Source: Rhodoferax sp.
Lineage (GTDB): Bacteria; Pseudomonadota; Gammaproteobacteria; Burkholderiales; Burkholderiaceae_C
NCBI GenBank assembly: GCA_031291305.1
Contig: JARLJH010000023.1
Span: 124,001-188,000, forward strand
Length of the DNA stretch: 64,000 nucleotides
Reading direction: 5' to 3'
Below are positions 15,105-24,195 of this stretch, piece by piece; the stretch's first letter is position 1; every line of letters starts with the position of its first letter. The translations under genes were made by a program, and so were the position numbers. The notes under the pieces are model-generated. The model was given only the letters and a program-made list of their open reading frames with translations, had not been told where the DNA came from and made no database searches.

Positions 15105-16266
15105 GCTTGTTCTCCGTTGGCGCTTGAGTCGTTACCTTGCACTCCACGCAGGCGTCAAACGCTGCTGCTAGCGCCAATGCAGAGGGCGCGTCGTGTGGCG
15201 CCAGGGTTGTCAATGCCTGAGCCAGCGCACCCTGAGGGTGAAAATTCCACTCGGTGGGGGCCACCACCCGGTAGTCTGCAACGCGCCCGTGGTCATCCAA
15301 CTGCACCCAGTGCAGCAGCAGGCCACGCGCCATCTCGCACCAGGCAATGGCTTGGTCTTCATCAAGATGCAATGCGCCACTGCTCAGCAGATCCGGTGTG
15401 TGGTGTGCTGGCGCATGGGGTTGAACGGCGGCAATCTCCATCAGTTCGGTCCAGCGGGCGGACAGCCGCGTCCAAGCGGTCACCGTGGTGTGTGGCTTTT
15501 TTTGATGCCGCAAGCGGGTCCAAGGGCCGGTCTCGGCGCACTGGCCCAGCCAGGTTGGGTGCTGCGCAAAGTTGTTGTTGCTGGCCAGCGCGTTGGCCAC
15601 TGACTGCAGCGCTGCGGTCTGCCGGGCTGGGTCGGCATGGAGCACGTCAAGGCTGCGCAGGGCTGGCTTTATCGGATGAGCCCGTTCATGCCATGTGTGC
15701 AAAGACTGCGCCGGGGACACATTGGGAGCGTGGGACCGGCACCACTGCGCCAGCGCGTCTGGCTCACGATGGTGAATCAGCCAACTGCCCACGGGTTGAC
15801 CCAGCAGGTGCTTTTCAAGCCAATGCCGCAATTGCGTGAGCGCTTGCCATGCCTGGTCTGGCGTGCTCTGGCTGGTGGTGTAGTTCATGGAGAGCGGACA
15901 GTCGCGCAGCCACGCCAACAGGTCTGACTTGATCGACGATTCAGGTTGTCGGCGGGGCCAGTCCAGTGCCATGCTGCGCAAGTGGTCGCGCGCGGTCTCC
16001 AGCCACAGCAACACGGGTGCATCGACAGGCAGATGTTTATCGGGGCGGCGGTGGGCTGCATTCAGGGCCAAGCGCGCCGTGCGGCGATGCGCGTGTGAGC
16101 ACAGTGTGAACACCTGCCCCAGCATGCGGTCAACAGCTTCGCCTTGCTGCCCACGCAACAACCGCCCGAGCGCGCCATTCCCCATGACCGGGCGATGGCC
16201 TTCAATGCTGTGAAGCATGCCCGGGCGCAAGGTGTAGCTACCAGCCAGGTCCATAGAAGCGCTCAT
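15097..16266 (-). CDS. hoxV: HoxV (HupK), large-subunit-like maturation scaffold
   Basis: A 389-residue protein distantly related to [NiFe] large subunits. The C-terminus has VVAPTEWNFHPQGALAQAL, resembling the conserved large-subunit tail, and the degenerate L5-like motif DACVECKV; no L1 CxxC is seen. In the Ralstonia membrane-bound hydrogenase pathway HoxV receives the Fe(CN)2CO unit with HoxL before transfer to HoxG. It overlaps hoxT by ATGA and hypA by 8 bp. Confidence 0.88.
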   Translation of the reverse strand: MSASMDLAGSYTLRPGMLHSIEGHRPVMGNGALGRLLRGQQGEAVDRMLGQVFTLCSHAHRRTARLALNAAHRRPDKHLPVDAPVLLWLETARDHLRSMALDWPRRQPESSIKSDLLAWLRDCPLSMNYTTSQSTPDQAWQALTQLRHWLEKHLLGQPVGSWLIHHREPDALAQWCRSHAPNVSPAQSLHTWHERAHPIKPALRSLDVLHADPARQTAALQSVANALASNNNFAQHPTWLGQCAETGPWTRLRHQKKPHTTVTAWTRLSARWTELMEIAAVQPHAPAHHTPDLLSSGALHLDEDQAIAWCEMARGLLLHWVQLDDHGRVADYRVVAPTEWNFHPQGALAQALTTLAPHDAPSALALAAAFDACVECKVTTQAPTENKHA

Positions 16267-16769
16267 GCTTGGGCTCGCCCAGGCTCAGTGCCGCGCCCAA
16301 ACAGAAACCCGCGTCGGCTTGGCGGGGTTTGAGCGATGCTGGCGGCAGGTTTCACGGGTGTGCGCAGTAAATTGAGAATTTCGTTGGCAGTATCGGCTGC
16401 AGCGGCATGGTTGGCAAACAGAAACATGGGCGAGAACAGCGAGCAAACCTCAAACGCGCCAAGGTCCGGCTCGAAGGCACCCACAAACTCAAAGGACTGG
16501 TTGCCCGCCAAGCGGATGGCCTTTTTGCCAATGGCCAGCAGTTTGTTCCCCGGAAAGAACGTGCGTGTGGGCAGCCGGACGAGGTTCATGAACCAGGGTG
16601 TGATCAGCACGCCCAGCAGCATCTCTGCGTCGTCGGGGTCTGCCAAAAAACCCAGCGCCTGAACATGTACCTCAGGGTTTTGTACCGGCACGTCCCGCAT
16701 GCGGGTACGGCCGATCTCGGCAAAGACTTGCTCCAGGGTCTGGACGCGGGGCGGCATTGGCTGGCTCAT
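16263..16769 (-). CDS. hoxT: HoxT (HupJ) hydrogenase maturation protein
   Basis: A 168-residue member of the HupJ family. Recognisable blocks are LGVLITPWFMNLVRLP, FPGNKLLAIGKKAIRLAG and FEVCSLFSPMFLFANHAAA, with a C-terminal RRGFLFGRG. In Ralstonia HoxT with HoxR is needed for activity under high oxygen, apparently protecting FeS cluster assembly. It overlaps both neighbours by 4 bp (hoxR and hoxV), indicating translational coupling. Confidence 0.9.
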   Translation of the reverse strand: MSQPMPPRVQTLEQVFAEIGRTRMRDVPVQNPEVHVQALGFLADPDDAEMLLGVLITPWFMNLVRLPTRTFFPGNKLLAIGKKAIRLAGNQSFEFVGAFEPDLGAFEVCSLFSPMFLFANHAAAADTANEILNLLRTPVKPAASIAQTPPSRRGFLFGRGTEPGRAQA

Positions 16770-16993
16770 GTCACCACCATGAACTGGTCAGCGGCGCCGT
16801 CACATTGCGGACAGCGCCAATGTGCAGGCAAGTCGACGAAAGGTGTGCCGGGTGATATCTGCCACTGCGAATCTCCTTCGGCGGGGTCGTAAACCCACCA
16901 GCAGATTTTGCATTCCAGCTTGGCGTGCGCGGGCAGGCGGGAGCGGTCGCCCAGGTAGCTGCCCTCAAACTGTTGACCGTCCACGCCGCTCAT
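16766..16993 (-). CDS. hoxR: HoxR (HupI) rubredoxin
   Basis: A 75-residue rubredoxin. The iron site is CKIC (28-31) and CPQC (61-64), with the usual WVYDPAEGD loop and GTPFVDLPAHWRCP segment. It supports assembly of the O2-tolerant small subunit under aerobic conditions in related systems, probably by electron supply. It lies 21 bp after hoxQ and overlaps hoxT by 4 bp. Confidence 0.93.
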   Translation of the reverse strand: MSGVDGQQFEGSYLGDRSRLPAHAKLECKICWWVYDPAEGDSQWQISPGTPFVDLPAHWRCPQCDGAADQFMVVT

Positions 16994-17014
16994 GTGTTGT
17001 CTTTCATACGGGTT

Positions 17015-17899
17015 CTAGGCTTGATTGACCCACTGCAATACTTCATGCAGCCGGTCCACGGAATCGACCAGGTCTTCGGGTGCGGCGCAGGCCACTTCGG
17101 GCATGTCGGTCACTTCGACGGAATTCAGGATTACCGTGTCTTGTGAGTTGTAGTAAACCACGCGCCAGGTGTGGGGCACGCAGCAGTTGGTGATGCGGCA
17201 GTTGCCGTAACCCCGCGACAAAATGAGTACCCGCCCGGTGCCCAAACGATGGTCCATGTAACCAATGTCCATGGGCGTCAGCGGCAGCAGGCTCAGATTG
17301 ACCACATGCGCGACTTGACCGGGCTGCCAGGTGCGGCGCTGGTCTTCCAGCTCCACCAGCACGCTGGGTGCATTCATCACTTGCGGTGGTAAGGGAATGG
17401 CGGCTGGCACGGCTTGGCTGGCGTCCACTTTGGCGGTTTGTCGCAACACCTCGGGAATGCCACCCACCTCGATCCAGTCGCGCACCGAGCCATCACCCGC
17501 CGACTCCAGCACACGCCAGACACCAGCAAAGACGGATTCCTGAATCTGTAGCACAGGCGTGCCGTCTTCAGCCAGCACCTGGGCGCTGACTTCGCCCTCG
17601 CCCAACACCTGGTTGATCAGCGTCAGGTCCGGCGCGGTAATGTCTGCCAGCATGACACGGGCGGTTTCGCTTTTGGGCGCGGTACCTTCGGCCACTTGGC
17701 GCAGAGCCCCAAGCACCTCATGCAGCACCTGAACCGCGCCAGCATGCTGGGCGATTTCTTCTGGCTCTGGCAGCACGGGGGTATGGAAGGTTTCCATGCC
17801 CTGCGGCATGGAGATGTAGTCCAGCGTCTCGTCTTCTGAATGGGTGCCGGGTCCAAGGTCAGCGATCACCGGGATGGGAAAGGGTTTGATGTCGTACAT
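17015..17899 (-). CDS. hoxQ: HoxQ (HupH/HyaF) small-subunit chaperone
   Basis: A 294-residue member of the HyaF/HupH family. It has an N-terminal MYDIKPFPIPVI motif and the highly conserved C-terminal block RGYGNCRITNCCVPHTWRV then ILNSVEVTDMPEVA. It acts with HoxO on the Tat-exported small subunit HoxK before docking with HoxG. The start at 17899 is preferred because the family begins close to this motif; a few upstream in-frame codons are not supported by a better ribosome site. Confidence 0.9.
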   Translation of the reverse strand: MYDIKPFPIPVIADLGPGTHSEDETLDYISMPQGMETFHTPVLPEPEEIAQHAGAVQVLHEVLGALRQVAEGTAPKSETARVMLADITAPDLTLINQVLGEGEVSAQVLAEDGTPVLQIQESVFAGVWRVLESAGDGSVRDWIEVGGIPEVLRQTAKVDASQAVPAAIPLPPQVMNAPSVLVELEDQRRTWQPGQVAHVVNLSLLPLTPMDIGYMDHRLGTGRVLILSRGYGNCRITNCCVPHTWRVVYYNSQDTVILNSVEVTDMPEVACAAPEDLVDSVDRLHEVLQWVNQA

Positions 17900-17940
17900 G
17901 AGCGTCTCGCGGTCTGGCAATGAAGGACGAAGTGGGAAGG

Positions 17941-18405
17941 TCAGTGGCAGCTTGCGCCCTGGGCCTGGCTGCTGACCACGGGGATGCCGATAGTGGGCGC
18001 ACGGCTGGTGGGTGCAGCCAGCGCCTGGGCGACCAGGGCCACGTAATCAGTCCAGTCATGCATGCCAGAGAGGGTGGTTACGTAAACGCCATTTCGGAAA
18101 AACATCAGTGTGGGCCAGCGTTGTGAGCCGTATTTCTTGGCTAGCGCCTCTTCCGTCTCCGGCACGGCTACGGCCATGCCGAAAGGCCGCCCCGCCGCCG
18201 CACTGACCTTTTGCAGCTCCGGCAGCACCACGGCCACGTCCACCGCTTCCGGAAAACGGATGGGGTCACCCGCAAACAGCAGCACATGGTCGCCTTGCTG
18301 GGCGGCCAGCCAGGCGTCGATGTTGTCAAAGTCGATCCAGGTGGCGTGGTGTTTGCTGACCAGTTGCGCCAGCAGTGGCGGGGCTTCAATGTCGGTGTCG
18401 ATCAT
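17941..18405 (-). CDS. hoxO: HoxO (HupG/HyaE) Tat proofreading chaperone
   Basis: A 154-residue thioredoxin-fold protein without the redox CxxC, as in HyaE. The diagnostic parts are HVLLFAGDPIRFPEAVDVAVVLPEL and GSQRWPTLMFFRNGVYV. HoxO binds the twin-arginine leader of HoxK and prevents early export. It is 26 bp after hoxL and 41 bp before hoxQ. Confidence 0.9.
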   Translation of the reverse strand: MIDTDIEAPPLLAQLVSKHHATWIDFDNIDAWLAAQQGDHVLLFAGDPIRFPEAVDVAVVLPELQKVSAAAGRPFGMAVAVPETEEALAKKYGSQRWPTLMFFRNGVYVTTLSGMHDWTDYVALVAQALAAPTSRAPTIGIPVVSSQAQGASCH

Positions 18406-18431
18406 GTTGTCTCCAGGTTTGTTGGGGTGAG

Positions 18432-18743
18432 TCAGCTTCGGGTCATCCGTTGCACGGTTTCCAGATCCATCCCGGAGGGCAGCAAAAAACCAGGTTCATC
18501 GGGAAAGGTGGGGGTTGTGTCTTGCCCAATGGCCATTGCCAGCAAATCCAGAGTGGCATTCACCTCGGCAGCGCGTTCGGGCGAGATCATTTCCCGCGCG
18601 TCATCCAGAAATACCAGCAGCCACTGGCCAGGCACGCAGTCGCCAATCAGGCGGGTGCCAACCCGACGCGTTTCATCGCGCCCGGCCACGTTGGCAAAAC
18701 CTGGCTCGACCGAGGTCACTTGCATGGGGATGCCAATACACAT
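18432..18743 (-). CDS. hoxL: HoxL (HupF), HypC-like chaperone for HoxG
   Basis: A 103-residue paralogue of HypC with the N-terminal MCIGIPMQV (Cys2) and the family segment LIGDCVPGQWLLVFLDDAREM. It escorts the Fe(CN)2CO fragment to the membrane-bound hydrogenase precursor specifically. Its ATG lies one base after the hoxM stop. It retains a longer C-terminal tail than HypC, as expected for HupF. Confidence 0.92.
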   Translation of the reverse strand: MCIGIPMQVTSVEPGFANVAGRDETRRVGTRLIGDCVPGQWLLVFLDDAREMISPERAAEVNATLDLLAMAIGQDTTPTFPDEPGFLLPSGMDLETVQRMTRS

Positions 18744-18744
18744 G

Positions 18745-19413
18745 TCAGAGTCCCTTGGGAATAAAACGGTCATCACCCACGCGGCAGGCGTGGTCGGCGC
18801 TGGGGCGTTCGCTCTCATACCGCTCCAGCGTGAGCATGGCACCAGTCAGGGTGGCGTCTTCTGGCAGGGGAACGGCGCGGCGTTGGGGCTGCGCGCCCCA
18901 GGCTGTCAAAGTTTCGATGCCATGAGCCAAAGCCGGCGTCATGGCGTGCCGGACGATGGGGCGCAAACTGCCACCATAGTCTTCCAGCTCTTCGGGTTGA
19001 CAGCCGATCAGCAGCACCTGTTGCGGGTAATGGCCGGTGAGTTGCGCCAGGCACAACACTTCCTGAAACCCGGTCTGGTGCAAGCTCATCTTTTTGGCAC
19101 CCATGAATTTGGGAACTTCGTCGTTTTCGATCAATTTCAAGGTGCCGGGTGCCAGGCCGTAGTCAATGGCATCAAAGATCAGCAAGCGGGTGGCGGACTG
19201 AACATTCTGGATCAGGTACAGACCTTGCGTGCCGCCATCAATCAGTTCCACATGAGGTGCAAACGTCCATTCGCGCTGCAGAGTTTCAACGCAGCGCACG
19301 CCAAAACCTTCGTCAGCCCACAATACATTGCCGATGCCGAGCACCACAATGTGCTCTTCAGGTGGGCTGTAACCAGGTTGGTTACAGCCGATGTTGGACG
19401 TGCTGAAATTCAT
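18745..19413 (-). CDS. hoxM: HoxM (HupD), endopeptidase processing HoxG
   Basis: A 222-residue member of the HyaD/HupD maturation protease family. The metal-sensing motifs are present: IVVLGIGNVLWADEGFGVRC, LIDGGTQGLYL, DAIDYG and KMSLHQTGFQEVL. It removes the C-terminal peptide of HoxG after Ni insertion. The ATG at 19413 lacks a strong ribosome site and adds about 20 residues before the usual start, so the true start could be slightly downstream. It follows the HigA-like gene by 32 bp. Confidence 0.92.
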   Translation of the reverse strand: MNFSTSNIGCNQPGYSPPEEHIVVLGIGNVLWADEGFGVRCVETLQREWTFAPHVELIDGGTQGLYLIQNVQSATRLLIFDAIDYGLAPGTLKLIENDEVPKFMGAKKMSLHQTGFQEVLCLAQLTGHYPQQVLLIGCQPEELEDYGGSLRPIVRHAMTPALAHGIETLTAWGAQPQRRAVPLPEDATLTGAMLTLERYESERPSADHACRVGDDRFIPKGL

Positions 19414-19445
19414 AGGTGGAGCGCACAAGTGCGAATCGATCAGGG

Positions 19446-19796
19446 TTAAAAGGTGAGCCGGGTGCGTGGTGTCTGCTCGACAAAGGCGTGGCCCGTCAAT
19501 CGGCCATGGCGCAACGTGCGCCAGGCGTGAAAGCAGTCCCAATGGGCTTGCAAAGCAAGCCAGAAGTCGGCGCGCACACCAAAGGCCATGGCGCAGCGGA
19601 TGGCGGTGTCGGCGGACATAGCGCGGTGGCCTTGAACCAATTCATTCATCCGGCGGCGAGATACACCGAGCAGGCGAGCTGCCGCCGTTTGAGACAACGC
19701 CAACGGCTGAAGAAAGTGCCGCTCAAGAAACCGCCCTGGATGCACCGGCTGGCGGGTGGGTACGCCAGAGGGTGCAATGAGGGCGATGTTTCTCAT
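19446..19796 (-). CDS. HigA-family XRE protein inside the hox operon, no toxin partner
   Basis: A 116-residue HTH protein. The segment VHPGRFLERHFLQPLALSQTAAARLLGVSRRRMNELVQGHRAMSADTAIRCAMAFG has the HigA/VapI pattern, and the later FWLALQAHWD is also family-typical. A HigB toxin gene is normally just upstream, but the upstream gene here is hoxZ (11 bp away). It sits on the same strand between hoxZ and hoxM with close spacing, so it is probably co-transcribed. It could be an orphan antitoxin or a recruited local regulator. No comparable gene is part of the standard hox set known to me. Confidence 0.82.
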   Translation of the reverse strand: MRNIALIAPSGVPTRQPVHPGRFLERHFLQPLALSQTAAARLLGVSRRRMNELVQGHRAMSADTAIRCAMAFGVRADFWLALQAHWDCFHAWRTLRHGRLTGHAFVEQTPRTRLTF

Positions 19797-19807
19797 GGCA
19801 AAACGCC

Positions 19808-20551
19808 TCAGTCCTTGAAGGTGCGATAGCCAGAGATCATGGTGCTCACAATGCTTTGGCGGCCCATGATGTCTTCGCGAATAGCTGCATAAATGTGAGC
19901 AATCGCAAAGATCACAATGACCCACATGCCCATGTGGTGCCAGGTGTGCACGTCCTGCGATTGACCCATGGCAGCAATCACCCAGCCAAACATGATGTTG
20001 GCCCACGAACCGGCCTGAGCCCCTTCGCCATACATGGCAAAGCCACTGAAAATCATGAACACCACGGTAAACAAGAACATGAACACCATGGCAAAACGGG
20101 CCATCGGGTTGTGGCCGATGTAGGGACCGGGCCGCTCACCCATGAAGGCATACCACTTGAGCATGGCCTTCATTTCGTGCCAATAGGCGCGCTGCGTCAA
20201 AGGCACCCAAAACAACTCGCGTGCATGGTGGTTGCCTGCCAAGGCCCAGTAGATGCGACCGAGCAGCCCGATGGACAGAACATAGCCGGCGCTAAAGTGC
20301 GTGAAGCGGATGTAACCCATCAGAAAATGGTCACTGGCCTCGCCGGGCATGGTGGGCAACGGCGAACCAATGAAATAGCCCGTGACGGCCAACACGGTGA
20401 TGGCCAGGGCATTGATCCAGTGCCACAGCCGCACCGGTGCCTGATAGACGTAAACCGATTTGATCGACTGAGTCTGCCGCATCTCCTGCTCTTCAGAGGG
20501 CAGTGCGGCGCGGAAGTCTTCCGCAGCAGGTGTTGCGCTACTTGTGTTCAT
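19808..20551 (-). CDS. hoxZ: HoxZ, membrane cytochrome b of the hydrogenase
   Basis: A 247-residue integral membrane di-heme cytochrome b that anchors HoxGK and passes H2 electrons to the quinone pool. Four membrane segments are visible, with candidate heme histidines in RLWHWINALAI, FTHFSAGYVLS, and HTWHHMGMWVIVIFAIAHIYA. The ATG at 20551 is preceded by AGGAGA and follows hupE by 37 bp. Length is normal for the family. Confidence 0.94.
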   Translation of the reverse strand: MNTSSATPAAEDFRAALPSEEQEMRQTQSIKSVYVYQAPVRLWHWINALAITVLAVTGYFIGSPLPTMPGEASDHFLMGYIRFTHFSAGYVLSIGLLGRIYWALAGNHHARELFWVPLTQRAYWHEMKAMLKWYAFMGERPGPYIGHNPMARFAMVFMFLFTVVFMIFSGFAMYGEGAQAGSWANIMFGWVIAAMGQSQDVHTWHHMGMWVIVIFAIAHIYAAIREDIMGRQSIVSTMISGYRTFKD

Positions 20552-20588
20552 GGTGTCTCCTGAGGGCAAGGCTTGCGTCGGTGATGCA

Positions 20589-21191
20589 TCACAGCTGGCT
20601 GAACAGGTACAAGCCAGCGCCACTGCACAGAGCGCCCAGGCCGGTCACGACCCAAGTGGACTTTTCAGCAAATGCCTTGCGAATACCCAGCCCGACGGCC
20701 ACACCGCCAAAATGCAGCGTGGCGGTGCTTGCCAGGAAGCCCAGGGCGTAGGCCGCAAAACCTGACTCAGGTGTTTCTGCGCCATGCGCTAAACCATGCA
20801 AGGAGGCAGCCAATGCCACCAGACCCAGGCCCAACGACACCGGCATCTTCTGGCGGCTCAGCACCAGCATGGCTCCAAACAGCACCACGCTCAGGGAAAT
20901 CAGTTGCTCCAGAAAGGGCACACTGAATCCGGCAACACCCAATGCAGCGCTGATGACCAAGGACAGCATGAAGGTGGCAGGCCCCCACCACGCCTTGTTG
21001 GCAGGCAGTGCCGAGACAGACCAGATACCGACAGCAACCATCGCCAGCAAATGGTCTGCGCCCAGAGGGTGAGCCAGGCCTTCAGCGATGCCGGAAGTGC
21101 CATGCCCGGTGTGCGCCTGGGCGAGTCCTGCCATCAAACCCAGAGCAGCCAGCCCAAGCCCACGCACGGTTTTTTGTGTCAATAGTTTCAT
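20589..21191 (-). CDS. hupE: HupE/UreJ family nickel permease
   Basis: A 200-residue membrane protein with an N-terminal signal peptide ending AQAH and about six hydrophobic helices. The family nickel motif HPLGADHLLAMVAVGIW is present, as is the later LHGLAHG motif. HupE-type proteins import Ni2+ for hydrogenase. The start at 21191 has a GGAG ribosome site. It lies between hoxG (35 bp away) and hoxZ, splitting the structural genes from their cytochrome b, which is not the usual Ralstonia order. Confidence 0.9.
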   Translation of the reverse strand: MKLLTQKTVRGLGLAALGLMAGLAQAHTGHGTSGIAEGLAHPLGADHLLAMVAVGIWSVSALPANKAWWGPATFMLSLVISAALGVAGFSVPFLEQLISLSVVLFGAMLVLSRQKMPVSLGLGLVALAASLHGLAHGAETPESGFAAYALGFLASTATLHFGGVAVGLGIRKAFAEKSTWVVTGLGALCSGAGLYLFSQL

Positions 21192-21226
21192 GAAATTCTC
21201 CAATCTCAAAATGGGATATTGGCGGC

Positions 21227-23083
21227 TCAACGTACTTTGACGTTGGCCATTTCCTGGCCATCCGGGCTCATCACGTGGGTGGAGCAGGCCAGGCAGGGGT
21301 CAAACGAATGCAGCGTGCGCAGAATCTCCAGAGGCTGCTCAGGGTTGACCATCGGGGTGTTCATCAAGCTGGCTTCAAACGCCCCGATCTGGCCTTTGGT
21401 GTCGCGCGGGCTACCGTTCCAGGTGGTGGGAACCACGCATTGGTAGTTCTCAATCTTGCCGTCTTTGATCTTGATCCAGTGGCCCAGCATGCCGCGTGGT
21501 GCAGCTACTGTACCGACGCCCTTGGCCTCCTTGGGCCAGGTGGCTGGGTCCCACTTCTCGACATTGGCGGTGCTACGGTCACCGGCCTTGATGTTGGCAA
21601 TCAGTTCGTTGAAGTCGTCAAGCATCATCTCGCCGCAGTACTGACTTTCCAGCGAGCGTGCCAGCGTGCGGCCAATGGTGGTAGGCAACAACTGCTTGGC
21701 GGTGTACTGAGTTTCCGGCATGCCGAGCGCTTTTGGGAAGACGCTGTTGATGATCTGCGCCGAATACTCGATCTGCTCTTTGGGGCGCTGCGCAAATTTG
21801 TTGCCTTTGTTGGCATGGGCGTAGGCCAGGATGTAGCGCGACAGCGGGCCGACTTCCATGGCATGACCGCGCCAGCGGGGCGATTTGATCCACGAGTACT
21901 TGGCGCTTTCGTCGATGTTTTCGATGTTGGTTTTGGTGCCAACGGTCTTATCGCCAAGCTGGTAGTTGGGTTCGGTCACGCCGTCCCAGGGGTGCAGGCC
22001 CTTGGTTTCGTCAGCGTATTTGTACCAACTGTGTGAGACAAACTCCTGCACCTGTTCCGGGTCACGCGGATCGATGGGGTGAATCTCGTCCCAGTTGCCG
22101 TTCAGGATGGCACCGCCCGGTAATTGCTGAGTCTTGGCGTCGCCCATGACTTTTTCATAGGTGCCGTAATCGCTGACATTGGTAGCGCTCAGGCCACCGC
22201 CGTACAGCCAGCCCGCTTGTTTGTAGATGGTGCCAATGGCCAACACGTCGGGGATGTAGACGTTTTTGTTGAACTCGACCATTTCGTCAATGCGCGCTTT
22301 GATGAAATTGAGCCGTTCCATGTTGATGGGCGCGCCTGCGGCACCGTCACTGTCAAGGTTGATGGCACAGGGCACACCGCCCACCAGGTAATTCGGGTGC
22401 GGATTTTTGCCGCCAAAGATGGTGTGAATCTTGACCCAGTCTTTTTGCAGGTCCAGCGCTTCCAGGTAATGCGTTACCGCCATCAGGTTGGCCTCGGCAG
22501 GCAACACATAGCCTTTGCTGCCCCAGTAACCGTTGGCAAAGGGGCCAAGCTGCCCGCTTTCCACAAACTTCTTCAGCCGGTTCTGGATGTCGCGGAAATA
22601 GCCCGGTGACGACAGCGGATGTGATGGCGAGACGAGTTGCTGCAGCTCGCTGGTTTTCTTGGGGTCGGCCTTGAGCGCCGAGACGATGTCCACCCAGTCC
22701 AGCGCATGCAGGTGGTAGAAGTGCACCACGTGGTCATGCACCTGCAGGGTTTTGGCCATGATCTCGCGGATCAAGTAGGCGTTTTTGGGGATGACGATAC
22801 CCAGCGCGTCTTCGACGGCGCGCACCGAGGTCAAAGCATGGCAACCCGTGCAGACGCCGCAAATGCGCTCGACAAACGCCCAGGCGTCACGCGGGTCGCG
22901 ACCTTTGAGAATCACCTCCAAGCCGCGCCACATGGTGCCGGTGGAGACCGCGTTGCGGATGATGTTGTCTTTGTCAACGTTGACTTCGCAACGCATGTGG
23001 CCCTCAATACGCGTGACCGGGTCAACGACGATGCGACGACCCGTGTTGTCCAGCTTGAAGCCCTGTGTTTCAGTAGCACCCAT
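21227..23083 (-). CDS. hoxG: HoxG, membrane-bound [NiFe]-hydrogenase large subunit
   Basis: A 618-residue catalytic subunit of the periplasm-facing uptake hydrogenase. Ni-Fe ligands are in [10 protein letters not shown] and DPCLACSTH, the latter pair at Cys597 and Cys600, the same numbering as the Ralstonia protein. After His603 a 15-residue C-terminal peptide remains, to be cut by HoxM. It has no signal peptide and is exported together with Tat-targeted HoxK, whose gene is 23 bp upstream. Confidence 0.97.
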   Translation of the reverse strand: MGATETQGFKLDNTGRRIVVDPVTRIEGHMRCEVNVDKDNIIRNAVSTGTMWRGLEVILKGRDPRDAWAFVERICGVCTGCHALTSVRAVEDALGIVIPKNAYLIREIMAKTLQVHDHVVHFYHLHALDWVDIVSALKADPKKTSELQQLVSPSHPLSSPGYFRDIQNRLKKFVESGQLGPFANGYWGSKGYVLPAEANLMAVTHYLEALDLQKDWVKIHTIFGGKNPHPNYLVGGVPCAINLDSDGAAGAPINMERLNFIKARIDEMVEFNKNVYIPDVLAIGTIYKQAGWLYGGGLSATNVSDYGTYEKVMGDAKTQQLPGGAILNGNWDEIHPIDPRDPEQVQEFVSHSWYKYADETKGLHPWDGVTEPNYQLGDKTVGTKTNIENIDESAKYSWIKSPRWRGHAMEVGPLSRYILAYAHANKGNKFAQRPKEQIEYSAQIINSVFPKALGMPETQYTAKQLLPTTIGRTLARSLESQYCGEMMLDDFNELIANIKAGDRSTANVEKWDPATWPKEAKGVGTVAAPRGMLGHWIKIKDGKIENYQCVVPTTWNGSPRDTKGQIGAFEASLMNTPMVNPEQPLEILRTLHSFDPCLACSTHVMSPDGQEMANVKVR

Positions 23084-23106
23084 GGTATGTATCCTTGTTG
23101 TGTGGT

Positions 23107-24195
23107 TCAGGCTTCAGTTTTGTCTTTGGTGTCTTTGGTGTCTTTGGCAGCGGCGCGGCTGATGGCCGAGACGGCTGCGTGGGCAACGACAGCGGCACCC
23201 ACCACGGCGGCAGCAGTGCCGCCAATCTTGTCGGCGGTGCCCTCAATGCCAAACTGGTGAATGGTGGTGAGGCGGTCGTAGAACGAGCCTTTGTCCCAGA
23301 AACCATCTTCGGAGCAACCAATACAGCCATGACCCGCCTTGATCGGGAAGCTGGTGCCCTCGTTCCACATCACGGTGGAGCAGGCGTTGTAGGTGGTCGG
23401 GCCCTTGCAGCCCATCTTGTAGAGGCAATAGCCCCTGCGGGCAGATTCATCGTCGAACGCCTCGACAAACTGACCCGCGTCAAAGTGGGGGCGGCGGTAG
23501 CACTTGTCGTGGATGCGCTGGCTGTAGAACATCTTGGGCCGACCCTGGCGGTCCAGCTCGGGGATCTTGTCGAAGGTCAGCATGTAGGTGATCACGCCAG
23601 TCATCACCTCGGCTATTGGCGGGCAGCCGGGCACCTTGATGATCGGCTTGTCGGTAATCACCTTGTGAATGGGCGTGGCCTGTGTCGGATTCGGCTTGGC
23701 GGCCTGCACACAGCCCCAGGAGGCGCAGGAACCCCAGGCGATCACCGCCTTGGCATCCTTGGCGACACGCTTGAGTTTGTCGATGAAGGGCTTGCCCGAC
23801 TGGATGCAGAACATGCCGTCTTCGTTGAGCGGCGGGTTGCCTTCCACAGCAAGGATGTAGTTGCCCTTGTACTTGGTCATCACCTCGTCAAGAATGGCCT
23901 CGGCTTGATGACCGGCGGCGGCCATCAGCGTGTCGTCATAGTCGAGCGAGATCATCGACAGGACGACGTCTTTGGCCAGCGGATGCGCCGAGCGGATGAA
24001 ACTCTCAGAACAACAGGTGCACTCCAAGCCGTGCAGCCACAGCACCGGCGTGCGCGGCTTGGTTTCCATGGCGTGGGCAATCTGCGGCACGAACGACGGA
24101 GCCAGTCCAAGGGACGTCGCGGTCAGCGAGCAATATTTAAGCAAACTGCGCCGGGAAATTCCCTGGCGACGCATGACTTCGTAGAAAGTCTCCAT
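23107..24195 (-). CDS. hoxK: HoxK, O2-tolerant hydrogenase small subunit
   Basis: A 362-residue FeS subunit. A twin-arginine leader ([19 protein letters not shown]) is cleaved after HA at residue 42. Mature Cys17, Cys19 and Cys20 form the [10 protein letters not shown] motif, and a further pair occurs in WGSCASWGC. Together they give the six-cysteine environment of the proximal [4Fe-3S] cluster that defines O2-tolerant enzymes. An Ala/Val-rich C-terminal membrane anchor is followed by a charged tail with a short KDTKDTKDK repeat. The ATG at 24195 has a GGAG site; the in-frame ATG at 24210 does not. First gene of the locus. Confidence 0.96.
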   Translation of the reverse strand: METFYEVMRRQGISRRSLLKYCSLTATSLGLAPSFVPQIAHAMETKPRTPVLWLHGLECTCCSESFIRSAHPLAKDVVLSMISLDYDDTLMAAAGHQAEAILDEVMTKYKGNYILAVEGNPPLNEDGMFCIQSGKPFIDKLKRVAKDAKAVIAWGSCASWGCVQAAKPNPTQATPIHKVITDKPIIKVPGCPPIAEVMTGVITYMLTFDKIPELDRQGRPKMFYSQRIHDKCYRRPHFDAGQFVEAFDDESARRGYCLYKMGCKGPTTYNACSTVMWNEGTSFPIKAGHGCIGCSEDGFWDKGSFYDRLTTIHQFGIEGTADKIGGTAAAVVGAAVVAHAAVSAISRAAAKDTKDTKDKTEA

